A stretch of DNA of 64,000 nucleotides. Source: Ruminococcus sp. (lineage in GTDB: Bacteria; Bacillota; Clostridia; Oscillospirales; Acutalibacteraceae). Position numbers and translations under genes: made by a program. Positions 34,613-43,740 of this stretch are shown one piece after another. The notes below the pieces were generated by a model that did not search any database, had not been told where the DNA came from, and worked only from the letters and a program-made list of their open reading frames with translations. The first letter of the stretch is position 1. Each line of letters starts with the position of its first letter. Location of the stretch: the NCBI GenBank assembly GCA_017404145.1, contig JAFRCW010000027.1, forward strand, positions 46,424-110,423, read 5' to 3'.

Positions 34613-35809
34613 ATGAGAAACTTTACGAAAATTCTGTGCGTTGTACTGTCTCTGATGATGATAGTATCTTTAGCAGCCTGCTCTTTCACAAAGCAGTACA
34701 GCTATAAGACCGACGACACAGAGCTCCCCATCGGAGTGTATATCTACAATCTCTATTCTGCGTATAATCAGGCGCAGAACTTCGCGCAGAGCTCCGATCT
34801 CTACGACAGCGAAGCCGGCACCTACGACGGAAAGAAATCTTTCCTGAAGATGGAGATCACCGATGATGACGGCGTTACCGCTACCGCTGACGAGTGGATC
34901 AAGGATAAAGCGGACGAGTACACCAGAAATATTCTCGCGATCTATCACGAGTTCAACGAGCTCGGCTGCACCATCGACGAGGCTACCGAGGAAGGCTATC
35001 AAGGACAGGCGAAGGAATACTGGGATTACGGTCCTTACTATCAGTACTACGGCGAGCAGTATCTCAACCCCTATTCCGATATCTTTGAGCCGATCGGCGT
35101 CAGCTATGACTCCTTCTATATCGCATCTTTCTACACCTCCGCGATGCAGACAGAAGTCTTTAAGGCGCTCTATGAGTCGTCAGGCACCGAAGCGGTATCC
35201 GATGACGATCTGACCGCGTTCTTTACAGAGAACTATGTCTCCTACAAATATTTCTCCGTCAACCTCTACACCACCGAAGAACAGCCCACCACCGATGAAG
35301 AGGGCAACGAGACTACCGAATCTGTTGATGTAGCTCTCTCCGCTGAGGACGTTCAGGCGTATGAGACCGAGATGGCAGGCTATAAGGACACTATCGCCGC
35401 AGGAGGCTCTTATGACGACGTAGTTGCCGCGTATATGGCGGCGCATACCGACGTTGAGTCCGATCCTACCCAGTCCGGCGTCAGCATCCTTGACGACGCG
35501 TCTATCGGCGACGAGCTCAAGGACGAACTCGGCAAAATGGCAGAGGGTGAAGCTTCTTATCTCACCGTCGGCGACGACGACAACACCAAGGTGATGTACT
35601 TCCTCTATAAGGAACCCATCGCCAATCAGGTGGAGAACTATATCGGCGACGAGACCCAGCGCGATACCGTCCTCCACGAGATGAAGGATGATGAGTTTGA
35701 GAAGCTGTTAGAGCAGGTCGGCGAAGAGCTTGATGTTACCGTCAGCTCCGCCTGCAGCAGCTATCAGCCCAAGACTTTTGAAGAAAAGAATAAAAAGAAA
35801 TCCTCATAA
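34613..35809 (+). CDS. Foldase-like lipoprotein (SurA/PrsA N-domain type)
   Basis: 398 residues from ATG 34613 (AAAGGATGG upstream; an ATG-like start at 34601 is less likely). Lipoprotein signal ending VSLAAC. The mature part is helix-rich and acidic, as in the chaperone lobes of SurA/PrsA. A segment around 215-330 (KYFSVNLYTTEEQPTTDEEG, LSAEDVQAYE, later GEASYLTVGDD) is in the place of a parvulin domain but I cannot confirm its active-site residues. Its position after mfd fits PrsA-type foldases of Clostridia. Confidence 0.6.
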   Translation: MRNFTKILCVVLSLMMIVSLAACSFTKQYSYKTDDTELPIGVYIYNLYSAYNQAQNFAQSSDLYDSEAGTYDGKKSFLKMEITDDDGVTATADEWIKDKADEYTRNILAIYHEFNELGCTIDEATEEGYQGQAKEYWDYGPYYQYYGEQYLNPYSDIFEPIGVSYDSFYIASFYTSAMQTEVFKALYESSGTEAVSDDDLTAFFTENYVSYKYFSVNLYTTEEQPTTDEEGNETTESVDVALSAEDVQAYETEMAGYKDTIAAGGSYDDVVAAYMAAHTDVESDPTQSGVSILDDASIGDELKDELGKMAEGEASYLTVGDDDNTKVMYFLYKEPIANQVENYIGDETQRDTVLHEMKDDEFEKLLEQVGEELDVTVSSACSSYQPKTFEEKNKKKSS

Positions 35810-35860
35810 GAATGATTCCGTAAGAAAAAACCACTATACTATCAAAAGGTAAGTGATTCT

Positions 35861-36709
35861 ATGAAACTATCCACCAGACTTATTTCTATCATACTTGCAC
35901 TCCTGATGATAGCCGGTATGTCGTGTATCGCGGCGTATGCCGCGGAAAACGGCGGCACGGGCGACAACAACGGCGGTGACTCCGGCTACATCGACAACAA
36001 CGGCGACGCAGGCAGCGGAGGCAGCGACGTAGGCAACGGAGGCAGCGATACAGGTAACGGAGGCGGTGACGCAGGAACTTCCGGCGGTTCGGGTGACTCC
36101 GGTTATTCCGGCAACGAAGGCGACGGCACAGGCGACACGGGATATAACGATCCCTACTACAACCCCGGCTATGTTGACAACGGCTCTCAGGAAGATCCGA
36201 TGTACTGGGGCGACAGCGGTGAAAACACTAACCAGGACCAAGGTTCCGCCGGCTCTGTATCCGACAAGACAACGCTCTACGATACCTCTGATATCGACAA
36301 CAAAGATCTTGAAGAAAATCAGTGGAGCGATATTGAACTCAACGAAAGCAAAACGACCGCGGCAGGTACCACAGATTTCACCCAGATGCAGACGGATACC
36401 ACCACCGAGGACAACGGCGACTGGATGCTGTATGTCGGTCTCGGACTGATCGGTCTTGCGTTCTTAGGCATCGTCTACTTCATCGTCGCAACCGTTCAGG
36501 CGAAGAAGAGAAACGACAGACGCTCCGCGGCGGAACGCCAGAGAAGAGAGAATCCCTCACGCGATTCCCGACAGCCTTCCCGCTCCTCCGACCGTCCGGC
36601 TTCCAGACAGGAAAGAGGTCATTACTCAGACGGCTACACCGCCGCCAGACGCAAGACGTCCTCTCGCTCCGATACGGATGAAATCTATCTGCCCAGAAGA
36701 GTAAAATAA
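35861..36709 (+). CDS. Secreted Gly/Asp/Asn-rich membrane protein, function unknown
   Basis: 282 residues. Signal peptide ending AAYAAEN, then about 70 residues of low-complexity GGSD/GNGG repeats, an acidic Thr-rich stretch, one membrane helix (WMLYVGLGLIGLAFLGIVYF) and a very basic cytoplasmic tail rich in Arg and Ser. The layout suggests a membrane-tethered surface protein with a cytoplasmic anchor. No enzymatic motif. Confidence 0.6.
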   Translation: MKLSTRLISIILALLMIAGMSCIAAYAAENGGTGDNNGGDSGYIDNNGDAGSGGSDVGNGGSDTGNGGGDAGTSGGSGDSGYSGNEGDGTGDTGYNDPYYNPGYVDNGSQEDPMYWGDSGENTNQDQGSAGSVSDKTTLYDTSDIDNKDLEENQWSDIELNESKTTAAGTTDFTQMQTDTTTEDNGDWMLYVGLGLIGLAFLGIVYFIVATVQAKKRNDRRSAAERQRRENPSRDSRQPSRSSDRPASRQERGHYSDGYTAARRKTSSRSDTDEIYLPRRVK

Positions 36710-36725
36710 TATCAATACTGCAAAA

Positions 36726-36755
36726 AGGAGAACTCCGAGCGAGTTCTCCTTTTTT
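36726..36755 (+). terminator. Terminator of the surface protein gene
   Basis: AGGAGAACTC / GAGTTCTCCT stem followed by TTTTTT. Confidence 0.85.
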
Positions 36756-36869
36756 GATGTCATAGGTACCACAAGGTATACCCTTTAATATCCTTTCACG
36801 GAAATCGGCGGAGAAGCCGCCGCTCGGGAGATACTCTCTCCGTCACAACATACTTCTCCGCCGTGCGGT

Positions 36870-37331
36870 TTATTTAAATATCACCGCTACGTACTGCTCT
36901 TCGTTGACATTCAGATCAACGCCGACGCCGCCGGTCACGGACGCCTGAGAGACGGTGATCCCCGTAGAGGTGACCGAAAGCCCGCTTGATCCGCCGAAGC
37001 CGTAAGCGGCGACAGCAAAGTTGACGAGGATATTCCCCGAGCTGTAGGACACGGGCGGGGCGTTCTTCTTATACACCAGCGCGAGGGTCGGCTGAAAGTC
37101 CACCGTGATCGCGCGGCTACTCTCCCCTGTGCCGGCGTACGCTCTGACGACAAAGCTCTCGTTGAGCTTCGCCTTCTCCGAAGCGGTGAGGTGAAGCGCG
37201 GCGTTGGCGATATGCCCGCCGAGCGCGGTATCGATGATACTGTTGTCCGAGACGAAATCGGCGCGCTTGGGCTTGTCCGATGCCGCCCACTGACAAAGTC
37301 CCAGGTTAGGGGTATGGTTGGTTGACGCCAT
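36870..37331 (-). CDS. Phage tail fibre-like protein (last gene of head/baseplate operon)
   Basis: 153 residues. The N-terminus (STNHTPNLGLCQWAASDKPK, then RADFVSDN) is typical of short clostridial tail fibre or collar proteins that follow XkdU. The C-terminal half is Gly/Ser/Val-rich beta structure, suiting a trimeric receptor-binding tip. AAGGA precedes the ATG. A GC-rich hairpin at 36806-36822 may terminate the operon. Confidence 0.65.
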   Translation of the reverse strand: MASTNHTPNLGLCQWAASDKPKRADFVSDNSIIDTALGGHIANAALHLTASEKAKLNESFVVRAYAGTGESSRAITVDFQPTLALVYKKNAPPVSYSSGNILVNFAVAAYGFGGSSGLSVTSTGITVSQASVTGGVGVDLNVNEEQYVAVIFK

Positions 37332-37345
37332 AATATCTTCCTTTC

Positions 37346-37918
37346 TTAAATATCCGAGGTCTGAAGCTTATCCAGACTCTCCCAGCTGCGGTTCTCGGTA
37401 TCGAAGTCTGCGTATGTAAGGTCTCTGCCGTCTATCTCGTTCCAGCTTAAGCTGTTGAACGCAAGCTGAAACTCCAGATGCAGGGGTACAAACTTCTGCG
37501 CTTCTTCTTCGATCCACCGCTGTTCACTCTCCGAATATTCTCCCTGCGCCAGCACCGTCAATTTATTAAGAGACGGATACTCACAGATCGTATAGGACAG
37601 ATGGAAGCTGTCCAGCGCCGTCGTCAGTCCGTTGACGGTAAAGTCGGAAAGTCCGAGAGAAAAACGCTTTCGGAGCATCTCACGCCGGGTAGGAACGACC
37701 AGCTCCGTGCGGGGACGGGAGAACATCCGCTCCAGCTGTGATAAGCCTTCTTCCTGCGCGGTCTGTAAAAACATCTCTCTTAAGAGCCTGTCCGACTCTT
37801 CTCTCAGGCGATCCAGCTCCAGCCCGTAGACATACAGCTCATCCTCGATATGGCTGTTCTCCAGACAGTACAGCCCGAGAGGTCTGAGCTTCTTTTTCAT
37901 AGAGGTCAAAGCGTTCAT
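37346..37918 (-). CDS. Phage tail protein I / XkdU family baseplate protein
   Basis: 190 residues. LERMFSRPRTELVVPTRREML and a wedge-like alpha/beta fold in the place after the baseplate J gene, as in PBSX XkdU and P2 gpI. It would close the baseplate wedge. Overlaps the XkdT-like stop by 4 nt. Confidence 0.75.
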   Translation of the reverse strand: MNALTSMKKKLRPLGLYCLENSHIEDELYVYGLELDRLREESDRLLREMFLQTAQEEGLSQLERMFSRPRTELVVPTRREMLRKRFSLGLSDFTVNGLTTALDSFHLSYTICEYPSLNKLTVLAQGEYSESEQRWIEEEAQKFVPLHLEFQLAFNSLSWNEIDGRDLTYADFDTENRSWESLDKLQTSDI

Positions 37919-38979
37919 CCGCTCACCTCAGCGATCGTGATTCGGTCGGTCAGCGCGTACTGAGAATCGGAGATAACTCTGTCATAGCGATAGAGTGAAT
38001 GGATGTCAAAGTTCTCCACTCCCTCGGTGTGATAGAGGAGATCCGAGATCTCCGTGATCAGGACATCTCTGCCGATCCCGAGTGAATCGATATACGCGGT
38101 AACTGCCGCGCGGCAGGCGGCGCTGACACTGTCAAAGCTGTAGCCGGACTTCGGACGCAGCGATAGGTAGAAGGATACATCTACCTCCTGTGCCTGACAG
38201 GCAAGTACATCAACGTTGAGTTCTCTCTGCCCGGATAACAGCGTCTGTACCTCTGCGAGAACACTGTTTGTAACCGGACCGCCCTCGGCGCAAACATAAA
38301 CGTTCACCGTACCCGCGCCTCTGACTCTGCCGATCGCTCCGGCGGAATAGACGCCGTCTACCGACATCGCCAGCGCCTTGTAGTAAGCGGCGTTGGTACC
38401 GTTGCTGATATTGACATAACTTTCTATGATCCTCTCTCGCAGCATCTCGTCGCTCTCTTCATCACATCCGTTGACAAAAACAGATCCGTTATAGACATTG
38501 GTCACGCCCGCCACGGGAGTCACCAGCACAGAGATGTTGCCCCCGCGCGCGTTGGAAGAAGCTCCCGCTTCGACGGCGGTAACGTGCGTCAGTACGTATT
38601 CTTCTCCGACGCGGATCACAGCAGCCTCATCCGTGACAAAACGCTTGGCAGTTCTCGCGTCGGCGACGACGGTACCCTGCGGGATCACCACGTTCGCGGT
38701 ATGCCCCTGTTCGGCATAAAACTGCACGTTGCCCGAAGCATAAAGCGCCGGCTTGCGGGTGATGCCGCGGCTCTGAGCGTGCCGGTCCAGATACTCGCCC
38801 GTCGCGGTGAGAGGAAACATCTGGCGGAGGATAAAATCCTCGTTCTGCTGCTGCTTGAAGATCTCTCCCGCAAGCACGCGCAGACGGATCGCGATATCGG
38901 ATTCATCACTGATGACGATACCCGCTCTCTCCTCGTAGTTTTCTTTCATTCTCGTAAAGATCTCGTTATAACTCTCCAT
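37915..38979 (-). CDS. Baseplate J / XkdT family protein
   Basis: 354 residues. The family pattern is clear: MFPLTATGEYLDRHAQSRGI, AEQGHTANVVIPQGTVVADA, GASSNARGGNISVLVTPVAG and DEESDEMLRERI. It forms the main baseplate wedge of contractile tails. The ATG at 38979 follows GAGGTGAT; the frame begins at a TTG one codon earlier. Confidence 0.92.
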   Translation of the reverse strand: MESYNEIFTRMKENYEERAGIVISDESDIAIRLRVLAGEIFKQQQNEDFILRQMFPLTATGEYLDRHAQSRGITRKPALYASGNVQFYAEQGHTANVVIPQGTVVADARTAKRFVTDEAAVIRVGEEYVLTHVTAVEAGASSNARGGNISVLVTPVAGVTNVYNGSVFVNGCDEESDEMLRERIIESYVNISNGTNAAYYKALAMSVDGVYSAGAIGRVRGAGTVNVYVCAEGGPVTNSVLAEVQTLLSGQRELNVDVLACQAQEVDVSFYLSLRPKSGYSFDSVSAACRAAVTAYIDSLGIGRDVLITEISDLLYHTEGVENFDIHSLYRYDRVISDSQYALTDRITIAEVSG

Positions 38980-39316
38980 CAATTATCACCTCTGTTTCTC
39001 TTGTTTTTCCGCTTTGCTCAATCTGTAGAACGGCAATTGCGGAGTTTCTGTTTTTTCTGACGGCTTTGACTGTCAGACGAATATCGGGGACGGCGTATAC
39101 CGCCTCACGCAGCGCCATCTGCAAGGCTCTCTCATAATCAGGGCTTGTCCTGTCCAGAGAGAACGTATCCGCGCCTAAGTCTCTGTCATAAAGAAAGCTG
39201 TTCTTCTTCACGGTACAGGCGATCATCGCGCGCTGCGCCGCTTCGTCGATTCCTTTGACATAGGAAAACGCGCCGCTGTCGAGATAGAGATCTCCGTCTT
39301 TGAGCCGTATATCCAT
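38966..39316 (-). CDS. XkdS / gp25-like baseplate protein (DUF2634)
   Basis: 116 residues. LKDGDLYLDSGAFSYVKGID and FLYDRDLGADTF fit the small baseplate wedge proteins of the XkdS/gpW (T4 gp25) type. Starts as TGATG overlap with the upstream spike gene. Confidence 0.75.
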   Translation of the reverse strand: MDIRLKDGDLYLDSGAFSYVKGIDEAAQRAMIACTVKKNSFLYDRDLGADTFSLDRTSPDYERALQMALREAVYAVPDIRLTVKAVRKNRNSAIAVLQIEQSGKTRETEVIIDGEL

Positions 39317-39651
39317 CACTCCACCGTCCTTCCGTTGATCAGCACCCTGCCGTCGTTCTTCAGCACGATACTCGCGCCGCCCGCGGAGCGCAGCTCTATC
39401 TCTCCCGCTTCAAGACGGGAATAGGGCTTCATCACACTCAGCAGATAGTCTCCCCTGTCGGTATGGACTACGACGGTGTCGGAGTCCTCGGCGGGGATGG
39501 ACGACACCCCGTAAGGAGCGAGCGCTCTGACGCCGGAATATTGGTTGGATGCATCTACAAAGCTCCCGTCGCCGGTGGAGGATACCACTTTTCCTACCGC
39601 CGACTTCGGCTCATAGAATGAATTTGCTGTCAGATACTGTGATACCCACAT
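39316..39651 (-). CDS. Baseplate spike / gpV (Mu gp45)-like OB-fold protein
   Basis: 111 residues. KVVSSTGDGSFVDASNQYSG, GDYLLSVMKPYSRLEAGEI and a final IVLKNDGRVLINGRTVE are characteristic of small spike proteins with an OB fold and a short beta-prism. Overlaps both neighbours by a few bases. Confidence 0.7.
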   Translation of the reverse strand: MWVSQYLTANSFYEPKSAVGKVVSSTGDGSFVDASNQYSGVRALAPYGVSSIPAEDSDTVVVHTDRGDYLLSVMKPYSRLEAGEIELRSAGGASIVLKNDGRVLINGRTVE

Positions 39652-40586
39652 CAGCTATTCCTCCTTTTGAGAATCAAATACGTGCTTTCGTCGTTCGGTG
39701 AAAGACGATAGTACAGCGCGCTGACATAGAGATCTCGGATTTCTCCCAGCATCGAATCGCGCACTGCAGCTTTCGCACCGAGCAGATCCAGCTGTCTGCC
39801 GTCGCATCTGAGCTTGATGCGGTAGCCTTTGTCTCTGCCGTTTTTGATCATCGTGTCGGCGCGGTTAAACGGCGTATCGGTGAGGACGGCGTTGAGATAG
39901 CGTTCTCTGCGGACGCCTCTTTTCAGCGCGTCGTCGTTCTCGACCTTGGTATGGTAACCCGAAGCGTTGCTCACCTTGATGTTGACGCGTGAGATTTCCT
40001 CACACCGGCGGATTCTTTCTTCGATCGAGCGATAGAGGATGTCGCCGTCGGTATCGGAGAACACAAGGTTTTTGTCGCTTTCTTCTCCGTCAAAAAACAG
40101 CTCTCCCCTGCCCGAAATTCGCGGAGAAGCGAACATACAGCTTTTGCAAAAACGCGAGAGCGCCTGCCAGTTGCTCTCTCCTTTGGTGACCACCAGCTCA
40201 GAGAAATAGGTGTGGTCGAGATTCTCCCTTGTGACAATACCGAACGGCTGAACATGCCTTTCATAGATGATCCCCGCGCTCGGGTGATTATAGGTGACGG
40301 GTACGCTCTCGTTGTCAAGCAAGAGCGCCGCCGGTGAGCGTCCCGATATTTTCAGAAAAGCGCCCGAAGAGGAGACGATCCTCTCCTGCTCATCAACAAC
40401 GCCCCGAAACACCAATTCTCCGTCGGAAAAGATACGAAAAGTACACAGCTCCGCGCAATTCTTCCAATCAAATAACGCGCTCACACAATCCGCGGGAACC
40501 TCCCGCTCCTGTGTGATATTCACGCAGATCGCGTTATCCATCACTATGTTATTTTTGTCGATATCTTCAAACACAAATCTCAGCAT
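39651..40586 (-). CDS. Baseplate hub protein, XkdQ / gpD-like
   Basis: 311 residues. VPADCVSALFDWKN, a FDGEESDKNLVFSDTDGD region and RGVRRERYLNA fit the hub proteins of PBSX-type tails (XkdQ; T4 gp27 fold). It follows the LysM gene, the standard order XkdP-XkdQ. Confidence 0.75.
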   Translation of the reverse strand: MLRFVFEDIDKNNIVMDNAICVNITQEREVPADCVSALFDWKNCAELCTFRIFSDGELVFRGVVDEQERIVSSSGAFLKISGRSPAALLLDNESVPVTYNHPSAGIIYERHVQPFGIVTRENLDHTYFSELVVTKGESNWQALSRFCKSCMFASPRISGRGELFFDGEESDKNLVFSDTDGDILYRSIEERIRRCEEISRVNIKVSNASGYHTKVENDDALKRGVRRERYLNAVLTDTPFNRADTMIKNGRDKGYRIKLRCDGRQLDLLGAKAAVRDSMLGEIRDLYVSALYYRLSPNDESTYLILKRRNS

Positions 40587-41098
40587 ACTCTCACCTTCTC
40601 CCCCTCTTCCAATTCATCCAAAAAGCGGATCCCGGGATTCAGCGCAATGATCTCCTCCACCGTTTTCTGAAAGCGGTACGCGATATCCCAGAGGGTGTCA
40701 TCCTCTTGTGCCGCCGTATACTCCTCTTCGGTAACAGGCGTTTTCTCAAAACGCTTTTGACGAAAAACGAAGGAATAGGAGAGAACGTTATCCTTCGGCT
40801 GCGCCGACAGATTCAGACTGACAAAGGCGGCATAAAAGCTGCCGAGTCCTTCGATAGAGAGCAGCCCTTCCTGACGCTGTGAAAACACTTCTTTCAGACG
40901 GATATACTGTTCGATGCAGTCCTCGCCGAACAGCTCGCCCTCGCCCTTGATCACACACGGCTTATCCGAAAAAATACGAACATCGGATGATGAAAACGGC
41001 GGCAAAAGCTCAACGGTGTTCTTCTCATCCTCAAAAGAGAGAGTATGTGGGTTATGCCGCCACGTATATCCTGCGTAGCGCATCTGACACTGTCTCAT
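40580..41098 (-). CDS. LysM-containing tail protein, XkdP-like
   Basis: 172 residues. The C-terminal LysM (DDTLWDIAYRFQKTVEEIIA, then LNPGI) is complete. The N-terminal part (MRYAGYTWRHNPHTLSFE) matches the T4 gp53-like section of XkdP. In complete contractile tails this gene follows the tape measure; here a 46-codon ORF and a 124-residue protein precede it instead. Confidence 0.85.
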   Translation of the reverse strand: MRQCQMRYAGYTWRHNPHTLSFEDEKNTVELLPPFSSSDVRIFSDKPCVIKGEGELFGEDCIEQYIRLKEVFSQRQEGLLSIEGLGSFYAAFVSLNLSAQPKDNVLSYSFVFRQKRFEKTPVTEEEYTAAQEDDTLWDIAYRFQKTVEEIIALNPGIRFLDELEEGEKVRVC

Positions 41099-41235
41099 AT
41101 TCTCCCCGCCTCTCTGTCCTCTGAATAGCTCCTGTCGTATCTTCTCGCGTCTTCCTCAAGCAGTCGAGAAAGCCTGTCGGCGTCCGCGACAGAGGTCAGC
41201 GCTTTGATCATTTGTTCATAGTCGTTATACTCCAC
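41095..41235 (-). CDS. 46-residue acidic/basic protein in the place of tail chaperone and tape measure
   Basis: The GTG at 41235 has a perfect AGGAGG site 5 nt upstream and overlaps the preceding stop by 11 nt; its own stop overlaps the next start as ATGA. The peptide (MIKALTSVADADRLSRLLEE in its middle) is helical and charged. The frame is open to 41298 without a ribosome site. I do not recognise a family. It sits where XkdN-type chaperones and the tape measure would be. Confidence 0.6.
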   Translation of the reverse strand: MEYNDYEQMIKALTSVADADRLSRLLEEDARRYDRSYSEDREAGRI

Positions 41236-41599
41236 AGGAACCTCCTCCTTTTCTTCTTCGTGTTGATTCGATGAGATAAGTGAACTTGGTATACTCATCG
41301 GGAGTGATCTCTTCTTTCTTCTGAGCTATCGTACAGTCCTCATAGCGGACTTCCTCTTCCCTGTCAAAAACCGTTATCGCAAACATATCTTTCTCCCTTA
41401 CTTTGAGCGGCAGAAGGGATGTCAGCGTTATCCGATAGGTTTCCCTTATGACGGGCGTATCATACGGCTGTTCACATAAGTATTCTTTGAGCGGATGCCG
41501 CTCGGTATTCCTTTCGATCGAAAGAGAAAGTACGCCGCGCGCTTTTTTTCGATTGATATAAAGCAGAAGTTCTCTGCCTCTGATCGGCTTTTCGCTCAC
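41225..41599 (-). CDS. Conserved phage protein, possible tube-like protein
   Basis: 124 residues, mostly beta: GRELLLYINRKKARGVLSLS, YRITLTSLLPLKV, FAITVFDREEEVRYEDCTIA. The alternating strands and the position after the tail terminator suggest a tail-tube fold, but it is short and I cannot assign a family. GTG start at 41599 follows GAGGTGG. Confidence 0.5.
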   Translation of the reverse strand: MSEKPIRGRELLLYINRKKARGVLSLSIERNTERHPLKEYLCEQPYDTPVIRETYRITLTSLLPLKVREKDMFAITVFDREEEVRYEDCTIAQKKEEITPDEYTKFTYLIESTRRRKGGGSCGV

Positions 41600-42012
41600 A
41601 AGACCACCTCTTTCGGATAGGATATCCGCGCTCTCACATCGCGGTAAACGGTACGCGCCTTGGTATCATACCGGATCTCGGAGAGAGCAGCTGCGCTGAC
41701 GATACCGTTCCCCTCACTGCGGATCGCCTGCGCCAGAGAAAGACACAGCGCAGTGAGCTCCTTTCCGTCTGCGTCCCGCGGCGCGTACACGCGGCAGACC
41801 AGCACGGCTTCTACGATACCGCCGTTTACATCCGCGACAAAGCCCTTTTCTTTCACCTCGTCCTGCGACACGCTGACGAGGTATTTCTTCGGCGGGTTCT
41901 GGATCTTCTCGGCGGAAAAGGCGTGGATGAACACCACGCCCTGATCCGCAAAATACGCTCTGACGCTTTTGATCAGCCGGTCGCACCCGGCATCAAGAGT
42001 TCTCATATTCAT
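41596..42012 (-). CDS. Tail terminator/completion-like protein
   Basis: 138 residues of mixed alpha/beta (LIKSVRAYFADQGVVFIHAF, EAVLVCRVYAPRDADGKEL) in the usual place for neck/tail-completion proteins after the head-closure gene. ATG at 42006 is an alternative start. Confidence 0.55.
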   Translation of the reverse strand: MNMRTLDAGCDRLIKSVRAYFADQGVVFIHAFSAEKIQNPPKKYLVSVSQDEVKEKGFVADVNGGIVEAVLVCRVYAPRDADGKELTALCLSLAQAIRSEGNGIVSAAALSEIRYDTKARTVYRDVRARISYPKEVVL

Positions 42013-42343
42013 CCGCCCTTTCTTTTTGGGGCTTGAGGATCGCCCAGATATAGATCACCTCGCCGCAGGAATCGTACCGCTCGCTGATGACCACCGAATA
42101 ACGCTCCTTTCGAAAGACGACTTCGTCTCCCTCACACAGCGGCGCGTCCGCATCGCCGATATAGTGGCGGTAGGACGCGTCATAGACGCCCGCGTCGCGC
42201 CTGCCTTCGTCGAGGTACAGCCTGTGCTTGCGCCTCAGCGGCGAGATCATCGCCCATGCGGTACAAACGCCTTTTTCGGTAGTAAGCGTCACTTCTTCTC
42301 CGTAACGTCTGAGCGCGTCGGATACGATCTGTCTGACGTTCAT
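41993..42343 (-). CDS. Head-closure (head-tail joining) protein
   Basis: 116 residues. The pattern EEVTLTTEKGVCTAWAMISP and EGDEVVFRKERYSVVISERY resembles small beta-barrel head-tail joining proteins. Overlaps both neighbours. Confidence 0.6.
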   Translation of the reverse strand: MNVRQIVSDALRRYGEEVTLTTEKGVCTAWAMISPLRRKHRLYLDEGRRDAGVYDASYRHYIGDADAPLCEGDEVVFRKERYSVVISERYDSCGEVIYIWAILKPQKERADEYENS

Positions 42344-42705
42344 ACTCTCACTCCCATAAAAGCGAAATCGGTATCGGAAAAGCGGATCAGATCAGCGATC
42401 TCGGCGCGTTCTGTCTCCCAGAGAGCGGATGCTCTTTTCTTCAGACTCTGCACGGAGAAGGATACGTCGCCCGCCTTGAACGAGGTCAGCGCGTCCGCGT
42501 TGTTATATAACGAGACCTTATAGAAGGCGTACACGGCGCAGGCGTGAGTGAGCCTTCTTCTGTTCGCATCACAAAGAGGCGTATTCCCCACTTTCTCCTC
42601 GAACAGCGCCTTTGCGTCGATCAGCACGGGAAGATACAGAGAAACATCCTTCTTCTGTAATCCCGATACCAGCAAAAATCGTTTGATCAATTCATTCAGA
42701 CTCAC
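42340..42705 (-). CDS. Head-tail connector (adaptor) protein
   Basis: 121 residues, largely helical (LIKRFLLVSGLQKKDVSLYL, RLTHACAVYAFYKVSLYNNA), as in gp6/YqbG-like adaptors that sit below the portal. GTG start with GGAGGG. Confidence 0.6.
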   Translation of the reverse strand: MSLNELIKRFLLVSGLQKKDVSLYLPVLIDAKALFEEKVGNTPLCDANRRRLTHACAVYAFYKVSLYNNADALTSFKAGDVSFSVQSLKKRASALWETERAEIADLIRFSDTDFAFMGVRV

Positions 42706-42717
42706 TCTATCCCTCCT

Positions 42718-43725
42718 TTAGTAGGTCATCTTATAGGAAGCGCCGGTGAAGATCTTCGCAAAGCCCGCGATACAGGTGATCGCCGCGCGCTCGAGCTGGC
42801 GGTCGATCAGCTTGTCGTACTCGGTAGTGACTTCTCCCGCCTTGACCATCTCCAGAGCGCAGGTCTTGTCCAGACCGATGACCGCATCAGAAGTGATAGC
42901 AGATGTATGGATCAGGTTCGCGCCCAGAGGGGTGATCATCTTGCCGGTGGAGTGGAAGTTGAGCCCTGCGACAGCGTCCTTCATCTCAGAGAGAGCGAGG
43001 ATCTTTGTCATCGCGGAGGTCGGCGCCAAGACCACGTTGAGCTGATACGGAGAGAGATTGCTCCACAGCCGGATCATATCGGCATAAGCGATCGTGCCGC
43101 TTGTCGCAGTGGTAAAATACGGACAGGGGTTGGAGTTGCCGTCGCCGTTGAGGATAACGTCCACAGCGTCACAAAGCTGCGCTCTTGCAATATATGCGCC
43201 GATCTGCTTTAAGGTGACGGTGAAGAGGTCGATTCTCTGGAAACGAAGGGCTTCATAAGAAGAAACCAGCATTCTGCCGCGCTTGAAGAGCTTGACCAGA
43301 TGATCGCCGGTCTTGACGGTCGTGGTAGGAATAAACGCGCCCTCGCCCACTTTCTTCAGACTCTTATCGTCATCACAAGGAGTAGAAGTGAGAGAACGGT
43401 AATCCATACCGTCGATGCTTGTCACGGTAGCGACGATGTCGGACAGCACGTCCGCCTCTTCGATACCCTGTCTGACCGCGCGGCTGACATACTCGGGAAA
43501 CAGCGCGGCGGAGTTGGAAGTCTGGAAAAACTTCTCAACGGTATCCGAGCCCGCGCCGGATACTCTGATGTCAAAACGCTTGAGCTGACGGGAGAACGCG
43601 TCTAAGCCCTCCAGCTCTGTGCCCTTGTAGTTGATGGAAGGGTCAACGCTCTCCAAAGCGGCAGTCAGACCGCCTCTGTGCTGATACATACCCTTCTCGA
43701 GTGTAATGTTTTCAAAATTAGCCAT
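42718..43725 (-). CDS. Phage major capsid protein
   Basis: 335 residues; HK97-type shell protein by position, size and composition. Seen: GMYQHRGGLTAALESVDPSI, DVLSDIVATVTSIDGMDYRS, a TTVKTGDHLVKLFKRGRMLV strand region and NPCPYFTTATSGTIAYADMI. It follows the decoration protein gene. AAGGAG precedes the ATG. Confidence 0.85.
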   Translation of the reverse strand: MANFENITLEKGMYQHRGGLTAALESVDPSINYKGTELEGLDAFSRQLKRFDIRVSGAGSDTVEKFFQTSNSAALFPEYVSRAVRQGIEEADVLSDIVATVTSIDGMDYRSLTSTPCDDDKSLKKVGEGAFIPTTTVKTGDHLVKLFKRGRMLVSSYEALRFQRIDLFTVTLKQIGAYIARAQLCDAVDVILNGDGNSNPCPYFTTATSGTIAYADMIRLWSNLSPYQLNVVLAPTSAMTKILALSEMKDAVAGLNFHSTGKMITPLGANLIHTSAITSDAVIGLDKTCALEMVKAGEVTTEYDKLIDRQLERAAITCIAGFAKIFTGASYKMTY

Positions 43726-43740
43726 ATCGGTTCTCCTTTC

